This document shows, in pieces, positions 7,525 through 18,057 of a stretch of DNA of 64,000 nucleotides. Source of the stretch: Mycolicibacterium palauense (GTDB lineage Bacteria > Actinomycetota > Actinomycetes > Mycobacteriales > Mycobacteriaceae); contig NZ_NVQF01000024.1 in NCBI RefSeq assembly GCF_002592005.1, positions 1 to 64,000 on the forward strand. Reading direction: 5' to 3'. How positions within the stretch are numbered: the stretch's first letter is position 1; every line of letters begins with the position of its first letter. Both the position numbers and the translations under genes were made by a program. The notes under the pieces are model-generated. The model searched no databases. It was not told the origin of the DNA and saw nothing but the letters and a program-made list of their open reading frames with translations.

Positions 7525-8840
7525 CCACGTTCAAACAGAACACCGACGATCCCCGCGCCGGGGGCCGGCTCAGCCTGGCCGAGATCCTGGAGATCTTCGC
7601 CTCCGGCGACAGTCTGCCCCTGCGGTTCACCGCCTACGACGGCAGTGCCGCCGGGCCCGAGGACGCGACGCTGGGGCTGGATCTGCTGACCCCGCGGGGT
7701 ACCACCTATCTGGCCACCGCCCCGGGTGATCTCGGGTTGGCGCGCGCCTACGTCTCCGGGGACCTCGAGCCCCACGGCGTGCACCCCGGCGATCCCTATG
7801 AGCTGCTCAAGGCGCTGGCGCACCAGCTGGACTTCAAGCTGCCCAAGCCCAGGGTGCTGGCCCAGATCGTGCGCTCCATCGGGATCGAGCACCTCAAGCC
7901 GATCGCACCGCCGCCGCAGGAGGCGTTGCCGCGCTGGCGCCGTATCGCCGAGGGCGTGCGGCACAGCAAGACCCGCGACGCCGAGGCCATCCACCACCAC
8001 TACGACGTCTCGAACACCTTCTACGAATGGGTGCTGGGCCCGTCGATGACCTACACCTGCGCGTGTTACCCCGGCGCCGAGGCGACGCTGGAGGAAGCCC
8101 AGGACAACAAGTACCGGCTGGTCTTCGAGAAGCTGCGGCTCAAGGAGGGCGACCGGCTGCTCGACGTGGGCTGCGGCTGGGGCGGGATGGTCCGCTACGC
8201 GGCACGCCACGGGGTGCGGGCCGTGGGTGTGACGCTATCGGCCGAGCAGGCGGACTGGGCGCAGAAGGCGATCGCCGAGCAGGGTCTGTCGGAGCTGGCC
8301 GAGGTGCGCCACGGCGACTACCGCGACGTGGCCGAGTCCGGGTTCGACGCGGTGTCCTCGATCGGGCTGACCGAGCACATCGGCGTCGCGAACTATCCGG
8401 CGTATTTCCGTTTCCTGCAGTCCAAGCTGCGTACCGGGGGGCTGTTGCTCAACCACTGCATCACCCGGCACGACAACCGCACGGGTGCGGCCGCGGGAGG
8501 TTTCATCGACCGCTACGTCTTCCCCGACGGCGAGCTGACCGGGTCCGGGCGCATCATCGCCGAGGCCCAGAACGTCGGGCTGGAGGTCGTCCACGAGGAG
8601 AACCTGCGCCACCACTACGCACTGACCCTGCGGGACTGGTGCCGCAATCTCGTGGAGCACTGGGACGAGGCCGTCGCCGAGGTCGGGCTGCCCACCGCGA
8701 AGGTGTGGGGCCTGTACATGGCCGGGTCCCGGCTGGGCTTCGAGACCAACGTCGTGCAGCTGCACCAGGTGTTGGCCGTCAAGCTCGACGACCGCGGCGG
8801 CGACGGCGGGCTGCCGTTGCGGCCCTGGTGGCAGGCCTGA
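7521..8840 (+). CDS. Cyclopropane-fatty-acyl-phospholipid synthase-family methyltransferase (Rv3720-like)
   Basis: This 439-residue SAM-dependent enzyme is of the CFA synthase class. The N-terminal ~140 residues form the CFA-type lipid-binding domain. The catalytic domain shows HHYDVSNTFYEWVLG, SMTYTCACYPGAEATLEEAQ, the SAM motif LLDVGCGWGGMVRYAA and the SIGLTEHIG loop. It acts on unsaturated acyl chains of membrane lipids at the cytosolic face. It is coupled to the preceding FAD oxidoreductase, a pair like those in actinobacterial 10-methyl fatty acid synthesis (BfaA/BfaB, as in tuberculostearic acid). A tuberculostearate role is therefore plausible. Confidence 0.85.
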   Translation: MTTFKQNTDDPRAGGRLSLAEILEIFASGDSLPLRFTAYDGSAAGPEDATLGLDLLTPRGTTYLATAPGDLGLARAYVSGDLEPHGVHPGDPYELLKALAHQLDFKLPKPRVLAQIVRSIGIEHLKPIAPPPQEALPRWRRIAEGVRHSKTRDAEAIHHHYDVSNTFYEWVLGPSMTYTCACYPGAEATLEEAQDNKYRLVFEKLRLKEGDRLLDVGCGWGGMVRYAARHGVRAVGVTLSAEQADWAQKAIAEQGLSELAEVRHGDYRDVAESGFDAVSSIGLTEHIGVANYPAYFRFLQSKLRTGGLLLNHCITRHDNRTGAAAGGFIDRYVFPDGELTGSGRIIAEAQNVGLEVVHEENLRHHYALTLRDWCRNLVEHWDEAVAEVGLPTAKVWGLYMAGSRLGFETNVVQLHQVLAVKLDDRGGDGGLPLRPWWQA

Positions 8841-8851
8841 GGGCGCCCCGG

Positions 8852-10852
8852 CTAGCCCTCGATCCTGCGGGCGCCCAGCTCGTTCTGCAGTAGTTCCAGG
8901 GCGACCTCCTCGGGGTCGCGCCGCGGCCCGGTCCCCCCGGTGTTCTCGGCCGCCTCGGCGAGCATGCTCTCCTCCTCGGCGCGCTCGTCGGGCGCGGCCG
9001 GCGGCGGAGGCGGGGGCGGGGCCGCTCGCTTGTCGGTGGCCGGCGACGGCGGGCTTTCCGGCGGCGGCGCTGCTGGGCCCCCGGGCTCGCAGCGCACCGT
9101 CCAGGCCACCCCGAGCGCATCCTGCAGCGCCTCCCGGATCACGTCGGCGTTGCGTTGCTCGTTCAGCCGCTTGGCCAGGGGCACCGATTCGTGGCTCAGC
9201 ACCAGAGTGTGGCCGTCGACGGCGCGCACCGTGGCGCCGGCGAGCATCACCTCGGTGGTGCGGCTGCGCTGACGCACCTTCTCCCGCACCGTGCTCCACA
9301 TGCTGCGCACCGCGGCGGCATCGGGCTCTCCGCCGGGCTGGGGTCGCGGCTGGGCGGCCGCCGGCGGTGGCGGCTGGGCGGCCGCCGGCGGTGGAGTCGG
9401 CGGAGCGACCGGCGGGCCGGTTTCGGGTGGGGCCGGCCGCGCCGGCGGGGCGGCAGCCGCAGGCGGCGGCGACGGCCGGGTCGGGGCGCGCGGAGCCGGC
9501 TCCGGCGGTGCGGGCTCCGACGGCGTGGGGACGGGCTCCGGTGGCGTGGGCGCCGCGGCGGGAGACTCGGCCGCGCCCGGCGCGGCGGGAGACTCGGCCG
9601 CGCCCGGCGCGGCGGGAGACTCGGCCTGCTGCGTCTTGCGCACGTACTGTTTGGCCGGCCGTGGCCCCGCCTCGGCGGCCTCACCGGCCGGGATCGACAT
9701 GTCCAGCCGGGTCTCGATGCGTTCCACCCGGTGCAGCAGGGCGGCCTCGGTGTCGCTGGCCGACGGCAGCAGCAGCCGGGCGCAGACCACCTCCAGCAAC
9801 AACCGCGGCGCGGTCGCCCCCCGCATCTCACCGAGCCCGGCATGGACCACCTCGGCATAGCGGGTCAGGGTGGCCATGCCGATGCGGCTGGCCTGGTCGC
9901 GCATCTTGTCCAGCTCGTCGACGGGAGCGTCGACGACACCGCGGGTCGCCGCATCCGGAACCGCCTGCAGCACAATGAGATCGCGGAAGCGCTCCAGCAG
10001 GTCCGAGGCGAACCGGCGCGGGTCGTGGCCGGCGTCGATGACCGATTCCACGGCGCCGAACAGTGCGGCGGCGTCATCGGCGGCCAGCGCCTCGACCGCG
10101 TCGTCGATCAGCGCCAGGTCGGTGGCACCCAGCAGGGCCAGGGCCCGCTGGTAGCCGACGTGGTTACCCTCGGCGCCGGCGAGCAACTGGTCGAGCACCG
10201 ACAGGGTGTCACGCGGGGAGCCCGCCCCGGCGCGGATCACCAGCGGATAGACCGCGTCGTCGACGCGGACATCCTCGGCGTCGATGATCTTCTCGACCAG
10301 CGCGCGCATGGTGCGCGGCGGCAACAGCCGGAACGGGTAGTGGTGGGTGCGCGAGCGGATGGTCGGCAGCACCTTCTCCGGCTCGGTGGTAGCGAAGACG
10401 AAGATCAGGTGTTCCGGCGGCTCCTCGACGATCTTGAGCAGCGCGTTGAAACCCGCGGTGGTGACCATGTGTGCTTCGTCGATGATGAAGATGCGGTAGC
10501 GCGACTGCGCGGGCGCGTAGAACGCGCGGTCCCGCAGTTCCCGGGTGTCGTCGACGCCGCCGTGACTGGCGGCGTCGAGTTCGACGACATCGACGTTGCC
10601 CGGCCCGTTGGGGGCAAGCGCGACACAGGAGTCACATACGCCGCACGGCGTCGGGGTGGGCCCCTGCTCGCAGTTCAGCGAGCGGGCCAGGATGCGCGCC
10701 GACGACGTCTTGCCGCACCCGCGCGGGCCCGAGAACAGGTAGGCGTGGTTGATCCGGCCGGCGGCCAGAGCCGTGGACAGCGGAGCGGTGACGTGCTCCT
10801 GACCCACCACTTCGGCGAACGTCGCCGGCCGGTACTTGCGGTAGAGAGCCAC
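8852..10852 (-). CDS. dnaX: DNA polymerase III subunit gamma/tau
   Basis: This is the clamp-loader ATPase of the replicative polymerase. The 666-residue protein has an AAA+ domain with Walker A (GPRGCGKTSSARI), a zinc-binding cysteine cluster (CEQGPTPTPCGVCDSC) and Walker B (FIIDEAHM). A clamp-loader collar follows, then a long low-complexity Pro/Ala linker and a C-terminal tau region. The linker contains three copies of an 8-residue ESPAAPGA repeat (24-bp DNA repeats near 9556-9625), which may vary among strains. It converges on the methyltransferase gene. No frameshift signal for a separate gamma form was seen. Confidence 0.95.
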   Translation of the reverse strand: MALYRKYRPATFAEVVGQEHVTAPLSTALAAGRINHAYLFSGPRGCGKTSSARILARSLNCEQGPTPTPCGVCDSCVALAPNGPGNVDVVELDAASHGGVDDTRELRDRAFYAPAQSRYRIFIIDEAHMVTTAGFNALLKIVEEPPEHLIFVFATTEPEKVLPTIRSRTHHYPFRLLPPRTMRALVEKIIDAEDVRVDDAVYPLVIRAGAGSPRDTLSVLDQLLAGAEGNHVGYQRALALLGATDLALIDDAVEALAADDAAALFGAVESVIDAGHDPRRFASDLLERFRDLIVLQAVPDAATRGVVDAPVDELDKMRDQASRIGMATLTRYAEVVHAGLGEMRGATAPRLLLEVVCARLLLPSASDTEAALLHRVERIETRLDMSIPAGEAAEAGPRPAKQYVRKTQQAESPAAPGAAESPAAPGAAESPAAAPTPPEPVPTPSEPAPPEPAPRAPTRPSPPPAAAAPPARPAPPETGPPVAPPTPPPAAAQPPPPAAAQPRPQPGGEPDAAAVRSMWSTVREKVRQRSRTTEVMLAGATVRAVDGHTLVLSHESVPLAKRLNEQRNADVIREALQDALGVAWTVRCEPGGPAAPPPESPPSPATDKRAAPPPPPPPAAPDERAEEESMLAEAAENTGGTGPRRDPEEVALELLQNELGARRIEG

Positions 10853-10914
10853 GCAAGCAGGCTACCGAGGACCGGTGACGACGCCGACCCGGAGGGCCGC
10901 TCGGGCGGGCACGG

Positions 10915-12336
<1,422 letters not shown>

Positions 12337-12342
12337 ACGGCG

Positions 12343-12348
12343 AGTCTA
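12343..12348 (-). promoter_or_regulatory. -10 box of the SRP RNA gene
   Basis: The minus strand reads TAGACT six bases before the GGACCCCG that begins the closing stem of the SRP RNA, the spacing expected for a sigma-A start. Confidence 0.5.
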
Positions 12349-12447
12349 ATACTTCGGGCCGCCGGGGCCGAACGGCCCCCGGGTCGCCCCGCCGGTTCCG
12401 GGGAAGCGATTCTGGCATCCGATGCTCCTCGGGTTACCATGGCCGGC

Positions 12448-12533
12448 GGAGGATTCGCCTAGTGGCCTATGGCGCTCGCCTGGAACGCGGGTTGGGTTAA
12501 CAGCCCTCGCGGGTTCAAATCCCGCATCCTCCG
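12448..12533 (+). tRNA. tRNA-Ser (anticodon GGA)
   Basis: The acceptor stem pairs GGAGGAT (12448-12454) with ATCCTCC (12526-12532), followed by discriminator G. The anticodon loop CTGGAAC gives GGA. A long variable arm (class II) and the T-loop GGGTTCAAATCCC are present. CCA is not encoded. A TACCAT -10 box lies at 12435-12440. Confidence 0.95.
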
Positions 12534-12541
12534 CACTGGGC

Positions 12542-12577
12542 CCGGGGTGCCGCCGCTCGCCTGCGGCGGCACCCCGG
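12542..12577 (+). terminator. Terminator hairpin after tRNA-Ser(GGA)
   Basis: A perfect 14-bp stem, CCGGGGTGCCGCCG with CGGCGGCACCCCGG, has an 8-base loop. It lies 8 bases after the tRNA and lacks a T-run, as is usual for mycobacterial I-shaped terminators. Confidence 0.65.
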
Positions 12578-12601
12578 CCACGTCAGAACCCAAGGAGGGG
12601 T

Positions 12602-13429
12602 ATGCGGCGCTGGATCGCGGTGCTCTGGCACTTGTCGTCCCTGCTCCTGGCGGCCGCCCTCTACTTCCTCTTCGTGCTCCCGCGTTGGTGGGAGCTCACC
12701 GGTGACATCTCCCACACGCTGGGGACCGCGATGCGCATCGCCTGCGGCGTCCTGGTGGGTCTGACCGCGCTGCCGGTGGTGTTCACCCTGCTCAAGAGCC
12801 GCCGGCCGGAGTTCGGCACGCCGCGGCTGGCGCTCTCGCTGCGGGTCTGGTCGATCGTGGCCCATGTGCTGGCCGGGCTGCTGATCCTGGGCACGGCGAT
12901 CGCCGAGATCTGGGTGAGCCTCGATGACGCCGGCCAGATCCTGTTCGCCTGCTACGGCGCGGCCGCCGCGATCGCCGTGCTGGGCGCGCTGGCGTTCTAC
13001 CTGGCCTACGTCGCGGAGATGCCGCCACCCCCGCCGAAGCCGCTCAAACCGAAGACGGAGAAGAAGCGGGGGCGCAAGCGCGACGCCGAGCACGCCGCCG
13101 AAGAAGACGCCCACGAGGCCACCAAAGAAGACACCGAAGACACCACAGAAGACACCGAGCCCGCAGAGCCAGCAGCGGGTGAACCCGTCGCCGGCGCGGA
13201 CGCCTCCGCCGGGGACGAGGCCGACGGCCAGGACCAGGACGGACTCGAGGACGGTGCCCCCGGCCCCGACGACACCGACGAGCCCAAAGACACCGACGAG
13301 CCCGAAGACGCCGACGAGCCCGCCGAACCCGAGGGCGCCGAATCCGCATCGGGCCGGCGGCTGCGCAACCGACGCCCCCGCGGCAAGGGCCGGGGCGCCC
13401 CCGGCGGCGTCGCTGTCTCCGAGGACTGA
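12602..13429 (+). CDS. lucA: LucA-like membrane protein (Rv3723 family)
   Basis: This 275-residue integral membrane protein has four hydrophobic segments at about residues 5-25, 45-65, 80-105 and 112-135. A long acidic, low-complexity cytosolic tail follows (KEDTEDTTEDTEP, DDTDEPKDTDEPEDADEP). ATG 12602 is set by AAGGAGGGG directly upstream. In M. tuberculosis the gene at this place, Rv3723, encodes LucA, which stabilises Mce1 and Mce4 complexes for fatty acid and cholesterol uptake. The same role here is inferred from position and topology. The acidic tail looks recently expanded by a TDEP-type repeat. Confidence 0.8.
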   Translation: MRRWIAVLWHLSSLLLAAALYFLFVLPRWWELTGDISHTLGTAMRIACGVLVGLTALPVVFTLLKSRRPEFGTPRLALSLRVWSIVAHVLAGLLILGTAIAEIWVSLDDAGQILFACYGAAAAIAVLGALAFYLAYVAEMPPPPPKPLKPKTEKKRGRKRDAEHAAEEDAHEATKEDTEDTTEDTEPAEPAAGEPVAGADASAGDEADGQDQDGLEDGAPGPDDTDEPKDTDEPEDADEPAEPEGAESASGRRLRNRRPRGKGRGAPGGVAVSED

Positions 13430-13524
13430 GAACACCGACGCCGACTCGTCCGGGCCCCGCGACCGGCGCCCACCCGATGTGGAATTCCGGCCCGCGGACC
13501 CTTGCCCCACCCTATGCTGAGCGA

Positions 13525-14592
13525 GTGCTCAACAAGGCTCCCTATCGCGTGGTCCAGTGGACCACCGGAAACGTCGGCAAGAGTTCTGTAGCGGCCGTCG
13601 CCGCCAACCCCACCCTCGACCTCGTGGGTTGTTACTGCTGGTCCAAGGACAAGGTCGGCCGCGACGCCGGTGAACTGGCGGGCATCGACCCGGTGGGCGT
13701 GGCCGCGACCGACGACATCGACGCCCTGCTGGCGCTCAAGCCCGACGTCGTGGTCTACAACCCGATGTGGATCGACGTCGACGAACTGGTCCGCATCCTG
13801 TCGGCGGGCATCAACGTGGTGGCCACCGCGTCGTTCATCACCGGGCACAACCAGGGTGAGGGCCGCGAACGCATCGCCCAGGCCTGCGCGCAGGGCGGGG
13901 CGACGATGTTCGGCTCGGGCATCAGTCCCGGCTACGTCAACCAGCTGTCGGTGGTGGCCGCCGGCATCTGCGACCGCGTCGACAAGATCACCGTCAACGA
14001 GGCCGCCGACACCACCTTCTACGACTCCCCGGCCACCGAGAAACCGGTCGGCTTCGGTCAGCCGATCGGCAATCCCGACCTGCCGGCGATGACCGCCCAG
14101 GGCACCGGGGTGTTCGGCGAGGCCGTCCGCATGGTGGCCGACGCGCTCGGCATCGAACTCGACGAGGTCCGCTGCGACGCCGAGTACGCCCAGACCACCG
14201 AGGATCTGGATCTGGGCTCCTGGACCATTCCGGCGGGCTGCGTGGCCGGGGTCTACGCCAGCTGGAAGGGCATCTCCGGCGGCCAGACCCGCGTCGAGAT
14301 CAACGTGCGCTGGCGCAAGGGACAGACCCTGGACCCGGACTGGCAGATCGACCAGGACGGCTGGGTCATCGAGGTCGCTGGGCGCCCCACGGTGACCATG
14401 AAGGTCGGCTTCCTGCCGCCGCCGGACTTCGAGGCCACCACGCTGGAGGAATTCATGGTGCTCGGGCACATCATGACCGCAACGCCGGTGCTCAATGCCA
14501 TTCCGGCCGTCGTCGCCGCGCCCCCGGGCATCGTGACCTACAACGACCTTCCGCTGATCCTGCCGCGCGGGGTGGTACCGGCCGGCGGCTAG
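13525..14592 (+). CDS. Dihydrodipicolinate reductase-like NAD(P)-binding protein
   Basis: This 355-residue Rossmann-fold protein belongs to a family abundant in mycobacteria and annotated as dihydrodipicolinate reductase-like or amine-dehydrogenase-like. The N terminus reads YRVVQWTTGNVGKSSVAAV, with the nucleotide-binding TTGNVG, and the C-terminal half is an alpha/beta domain. The start is placed at GTG 13525 because TATGCT at 13513-13518 ends six bases before it (leaderless type) and upstream in-frame codons look non-coding. It is not the lysine-pathway DapB, which is shorter. Substrate unknown. Confidence 0.8.
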   Translation: MLNKAPYRVVQWTTGNVGKSSVAAVAANPTLDLVGCYCWSKDKVGRDAGELAGIDPVGVAATDDIDALLALKPDVVVYNPMWIDVDELVRILSAGINVVATASFITGHNQGEGRERIAQACAQGGATMFGSGISPGYVNQLSVVAAGICDRVDKITVNEAADTTFYDSPATEKPVGFGQPIGNPDLPAMTAQGTGVFGEAVRMVADALGIELDEVRCDAEYAQTTEDLDLGSWTIPAGCVAGVYASWKGISGGQTRVEINVRWRKGQTLDPDWQIDQDGWVIEVAGRPTVTMKVGFLPPPDFEATTLEEFMVLGHIMTATPVLNAIPAVVAAPPGIVTYNDLPLILPRGVVPAGG

Positions 14593-14658
14593 CACACGAG
14601 ATTGCCAGGCAGAATGGGAGAAGGTAACGATCCGATCCCGACCGCCGAGAGGCAAGTA

Positions 14659-15741
14659 ATGGCCGTCCAACCACATCGACCCGCCCGGCGCGGGGTGTCG
14701 AGCCTGCTCGGCGCTCTCCTGCTGACGTTGGCGGCCCTGGTGGCGGCACCCGGGATCGGGCATGCGGCCCCGCCGCGCCCGGCGCCGGGCGCGCCGCTGG
14801 ACACCGCCGCGGTGGTCGGGGCCGTCGAGCCGGGACTGGTGCAGATCACCACCCTGGTGGACTTCCAGGGCGTGATCGGCAACGGCGCGGGCATCGTGCT
14901 GACCCCCGACGGGCAGGTGCTGACCAACCACCACGTGGTCCAGGGGGCCAACTCGATCCGGGTGAGCAACCCCACCACCGGGCAGCGCTTCGACGCCGAC
15001 GTCCTCGGCTTCGACCGCGACGACGACATCGCGCTGCTGCAGCTGCGCGGCGCCTTCGGGCTGCCGGTGGCCCCGTTGGGCGACTCGAACACCGTCGCGG
15101 TGGGTGAACCGGTCGTCACCATCGGCAACGCCAACGGCACCGGCAACCCGTTCACCCACGAACAGGGCGAGGTCACCGGGCTCAACCGGCAGATCGACGC
15201 CGAGGACGAGATGACCGGGGCCTCGCACTCCCTGGGCGGGCTGATCCAGTCCTCGACCAACCTGCGTTCCGGCGATTCCGGGGGCGCGCTGGTCAACGGC
15301 GCCGGCCAGGTGATCGGCATGAACGCCGCGGCCACCTACAACTTCCGCATGGACGGGGCCTCGTCCCCCGGCGGCGAGGGCTTCGCGATCCCGATCAACG
15401 AGGCGATCGGCATCGCCAACCAGATCCGCTCCGGACTGGCCACCCCGGAGGTGCACATCGGGCCGTCGGCGATGCTGGGCATCGGCATCGACGCCGACAA
15501 CAAGCCCCGCGACGGGCTGCCGATCCGCTCGATCCTGCGCGGCGGCCCCGCCGAACAGGCCGGCATGCGCCCCGGGGACATCCTCACCGTGATCGACGGC
15601 ACCCCGGTCAACACCGCCAACACCCTGACCGCCCTGATGGACCAGCGCTACCCGGGCAACATCATCGACGTGACGTGGGTGAACCCGGCCGGCCAGATCT
15701 TCAACGCGAAGATCACCCTGGTGCCCGGACCGGTGGGCTGA
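14659..15741 (+). CDS. Secreted trypsin-like serine protease with PDZ domain (HtrA/PepA type)
   Basis: This exported chymotrypsin-fold protease has 360 residues. The signal peptide spans residues 1-37 (hydrophobic LLGALLLTLAALVAAPGIG, cleavage near GHA-AP). The catalytic triad is readable: His91/92 in LTNHHVV, Asp near 121-123 in DRDDDIALL, and Ser207 in RSGDSGGAL. A PDZ domain covers about residues 255-350 (IRSILRGGPAEQAGMRPGDI). It closely resembles M. tuberculosis PepA (Rv0125) in layout. It has no transmembrane anchor after cleavage, so it should act in the periplasm or be secreted. The start is ATG 14659 with GAGAGG upstream. Confidence 0.87.
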   Translation: MAVQPHRPARRGVSSLLGALLLTLAALVAAPGIGHAAPPRPAPGAPLDTAAVVGAVEPGLVQITTLVDFQGVIGNGAGIVLTPDGQVLTNHHVVQGANSIRVSNPTTGQRFDADVLGFDRDDDIALLQLRGAFGLPVAPLGDSNTVAVGEPVVTIGNANGTGNPFTHEQGEVTGLNRQIDAEDEMTGASHSLGGLIQSSTNLRSGDSGGALVNGAGQVIGMNAAATYNFRMDGASSPGGEGFAIPINEAIGIANQIRSGLATPEVHIGPSAMLGIGIDADNKPRDGLPIRSILRGGPAEQAGMRPGDILTVIDGTPVNTANTLTALMDQRYPGNIIDVTWVNPAGQIFNAKITLVPGPVG

Positions 15742-15750
15742 ACGGGCCGC

Positions 15751-16809
15751 TCAGTCCCCCACCGGGTTGCCGTGCTCATCCCAGTGCGCGGCCACCTTCT
15801 TGCTGGGCTGCACCCGCGGCGGTTCGCCGGGCATCTTCGGATAATTCGGCGGGTAGGGCAGATCGCCCAGCCCGCGTTCCTCGTCGGCGGCCACCATGTC
15901 CAGCAGTGGCTGCAGCGACTGCGCGTTCGCGTCGATGTCGGCCCACGGGTCCTCACGCGCGGCGAGGATGCCGGGCACCGTGAGCATGGTGAAGTCGTCG
16001 GGGTCGGCGCCGCCGAGCTCGTCCCACGCCAGCGGCATCGACACCGTGGCGATCGCGGTGCGCCGCACCGAATACGGCGAGGCCATGGTGCGGTCGCGGG
16101 CGTTCTGGTTGAAGTCGACGAAGATGCGCCGGCCGCGCTCCTCCTTCCACCACGACGTCGTCACCTGCTCGGGTGCCCGCCGTTCCAGCTCGCGGGCCAG
16201 CGCGATCCCGGCCCGGCGCACCGCGATGAAGTCCCAGTCGGTGCCGATCCGCAGGTACACGTGAATTCCGCGCCCGCCGGAGGTCTTCGGGTAGGCGACC
16301 AGCCCCAGCTCGTCGAGCAGCGGTTTGAGCACGTCGAGGGCCACCGTGCGGGCCTCGGCGAATCCGGTGCCCGGCTGCGGGTCCAGGTCGATGCGCAGCT
16401 CGTCGGGATGCTCGGTGTCCGGGCAGCGCACCGGCCACGGATGCAGCGTCACCGTGCCCATCTGGGCCGCCCACACGATCGCCGACGGATGGGTGACCTT
16501 CAGCGCGTCGGCGGTGCGCCCGGAGGGGAAGGTGACCACGCAGGTCTGCAGGTAGTCGGGGTGTTTGGCGGGCACCCGTTTCTGGTAGACCTCCTCGCCG
16601 TCGATGCCGTCGGGGAAGCGCTGAAGATGGGTGGGCCGGTCGCGCAGCGCGGTCAGCATCGGCCCGTCGGCGACGGTGCGGTAGTAGTCGATGAGCCGGC
16701 CCTTGGTGCCCCGCTCACCCAGCCGGGGGAAGAACGGCTTGTCCGGGTTGGTGATCCGCACCGACACCCCGGCCACGTCGAGGTACTGCGCTGTGGGCTT
16801 GCCGGCCAT
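15751..16809 (-). CDS. LigD polymerase-domain (PolDom/archaeo-eukaryotic primase) protein
   Basis: This 352-residue stand-alone primase-polymerase resembles the polymerase domain of LigD. Visible motifs are DELRIDLDPQPG (the DxD metal site), KTSGGRGIHVYLRI (the SGxGxH motif) and IFVDFNQNARDRTMASPYSVR. In mycobacteria such proteins fill gaps with ribonucleotides or deoxynucleotides in end joining and excision repair. It lies 13 bp downstream of the ligase gene on the same strand, as Rv3730c and Rv3731 do. It has no ligase or phosphoesterase domain and no ku gene is in the window, so excision-repair gap filling is at least as likely as end joining. Confidence 0.88.
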   Translation of the reverse strand: MAGKPTAQYLDVAGVSVRITNPDKPFFPRLGERGTKGRLIDYYRTVADGPMLTALRDRPTHLQRFPDGIDGEEVYQKRVPAKHPDYLQTCVVTFPSGRTADALKVTHPSAIVWAAQMGTVTLHPWPVRCPDTEHPDELRIDLDPQPGTGFAEARTVALDVLKPLLDELGLVAYPKTSGGRGIHVYLRIGTDWDFIAVRRAGIALARELERRAPEQVTTSWWKEERGRRIFVDFNQNARDRTMASPYSVRRTAIATVSMPLAWDELGGADPDDFTMLTVPGILAAREDPWADIDANAQSLQPLLDMVAADEERGLGDLPYPPNYPKMPGEPPRVQPSKKVAAHWDEHGNPVGD

Positions 16810-16822
16810 CAGGCTCCCGTCC

Positions 16823-17869
16823 TCATGCTTCCAGCACGTCGTAGAGGTCGTAGTGCACCGGCACCTCCAGCTGGTCGAAGGTGCAGCTGGCGGGGTCGCG
16901 GTCGGGGCGCCAGCGCACGAACCGCACGGTGTGCCGGAACCGCTGCCAGCCGGCGTCGACCCCCTCCATCTGGTCGTAGGCCACCTCGGCGACCTTCTCC
17001 GGCCGGATCGGGATCCATCGTTTGTCGGCCGCGGAGTTCCAGCGGCTGGGTTCGCCGTCGTTGACCACGTCGTCGCCCTTGCGCAGCGGCTCCAGTTCGG
17101 TGAGCAGCTGGGCACGGGCCTTGGCGGTGAAGGACGCCGCGCCCCCGACCATCTGCAGCTCCCCGTCGTCGCGGTAGAGCCCCAGCAGGATCGAGCCCAC
17201 GCCCTGCCCGCTCTTGTGGATGCGGTACCCGATGGCCACGCAGTCGGCGTCACGGGCGTGCTTGACCTTGATCATCTCCCGCTTGCCGGGGCGGTACGCG
17301 TCGTCGAGGCGCTTGGCGATCACACCGTCCAGGCCGGCGCCCTCGAACGTCGTCAACCAGTGCGCACCGAGCTGCGGATCCTCGGTGGTGCGGGTGACAT
17401 GGCACCACCGGCCCGGCCCGACCAGCTCGACGAGCTCCGCGCGGCGCTGCCGGAATGGGTGCTCCAGCAGGGAGGTCTCGCCCGCGGCCAGGGCGTCGAA
17501 GCCGATGAAGTGGGCCGGGGTCTGCTCGGCGAGCATCCGTACCCGGCTGGCCGCGGGGTGGATGCGCTGCGACAGCGAATCCCAGTCCAGACGCACCCGG
17601 CCGCCGATCTCGCGGGGCACCACCACCTCGCCGTCGAGCACACAGCGCGGAGCCAGCTCGTCGCGCAGCGCCTCGACCAACTCCGGGAAGTAGCGCCCCA
17701 GGTCCTTGCCGTTGCGTGACTGCACGCGCACCTCGTCGCGGTCGCGGAACACCAGCGCCCGGAAGCCGTCCCACTTCGGTTCGTACGACCACACCCCGGG
17801 ATCGTCGGGAACCCGGGCCGCCGCCTTGGCCAGCATCGGGTCCACGGGCGGGGTCACCGGTAGGTCCAC
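16823..17869 (-). CDS. ligC: ATP-dependent DNA ligase LigC
   Basis: This 348-residue ATP-dependent ligase has the nucleotidyl-transfer lysine motif YEPKWDGFRAL near the N terminus, motif III (FIGFDALA), motif IV (EGAGLDGVIAK) and motif V (MIKVKH). A C-terminal OB fold ends near VHYDLYDV. GTG 17869 is preferred over ATG 17887 because AGGA precedes the GTG and the product then begins VDLPVTPPVDPML, aligned with M. tuberculosis LigC (MQLPVMPPVSPML). Together with the polymerase-domain gene it forms a two-gene repair unit. Confidence 0.9.
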   Translation of the reverse strand: MDLPVTPPVDPMLAKAAARVPDDPGVWSYEPKWDGFRALVFRDRDEVRVQSRNGKDLGRYFPELVEALRDELAPRCVLDGEVVVPREIGGRVRLDWDSLSQRIHPAASRVRMLAEQTPAHFIGFDALAAGETSLLEHPFRQRRAELVELVGPGRWCHVTRTTEDPQLGAHWLTTFEGAGLDGVIAKRLDDAYRPGKREMIKVKHARDADCVAIGYRIHKSGQGVGSILLGLYRDDGELQMVGGAASFTAKARAQLLTELEPLRKGDDVVNDGEPSRWNSAADKRWIPIRPEKVAEVAYDQMEGVDAGWQRFRHTVRFVRWRPDRDPASCTFDQLEVPVHYDLYDVLEA

Positions 17870-18057
17870 GTGTCCATCCTGATTCATCACAACGCCGATG
17901 CACCACCACTTCGGTGGCTGCGTGTCGATAGACCCGGCCGGGGCCGAAAACTCATCGCCGTTCGCCACACGGCCCACAAACGTCGCACTGGCCACCATGG
18001 ATCGTGCACCCGGCGTTCGACGGCGAACGCATCGGACCACACGATGGGAGAACACCG

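Noticed and set aside
9556-9625. 24-bp repeats in dnaX as a mobile or regulatory repeat
   Set aside because: In frame and within the low-complexity tau linker; an ordinary coding repeat.
13006-15456. Long minus-strand open frame opposite two genes
   Set aside because: A shadow of the reductase-like and protease genes; no start signal or motif.
15751-17869. Complete non-homologous end-joining operon
   Set aside because: No ku gene and no LigD ligase or phosphoesterase domain here; only a separate polymerase-domain protein and LigC.
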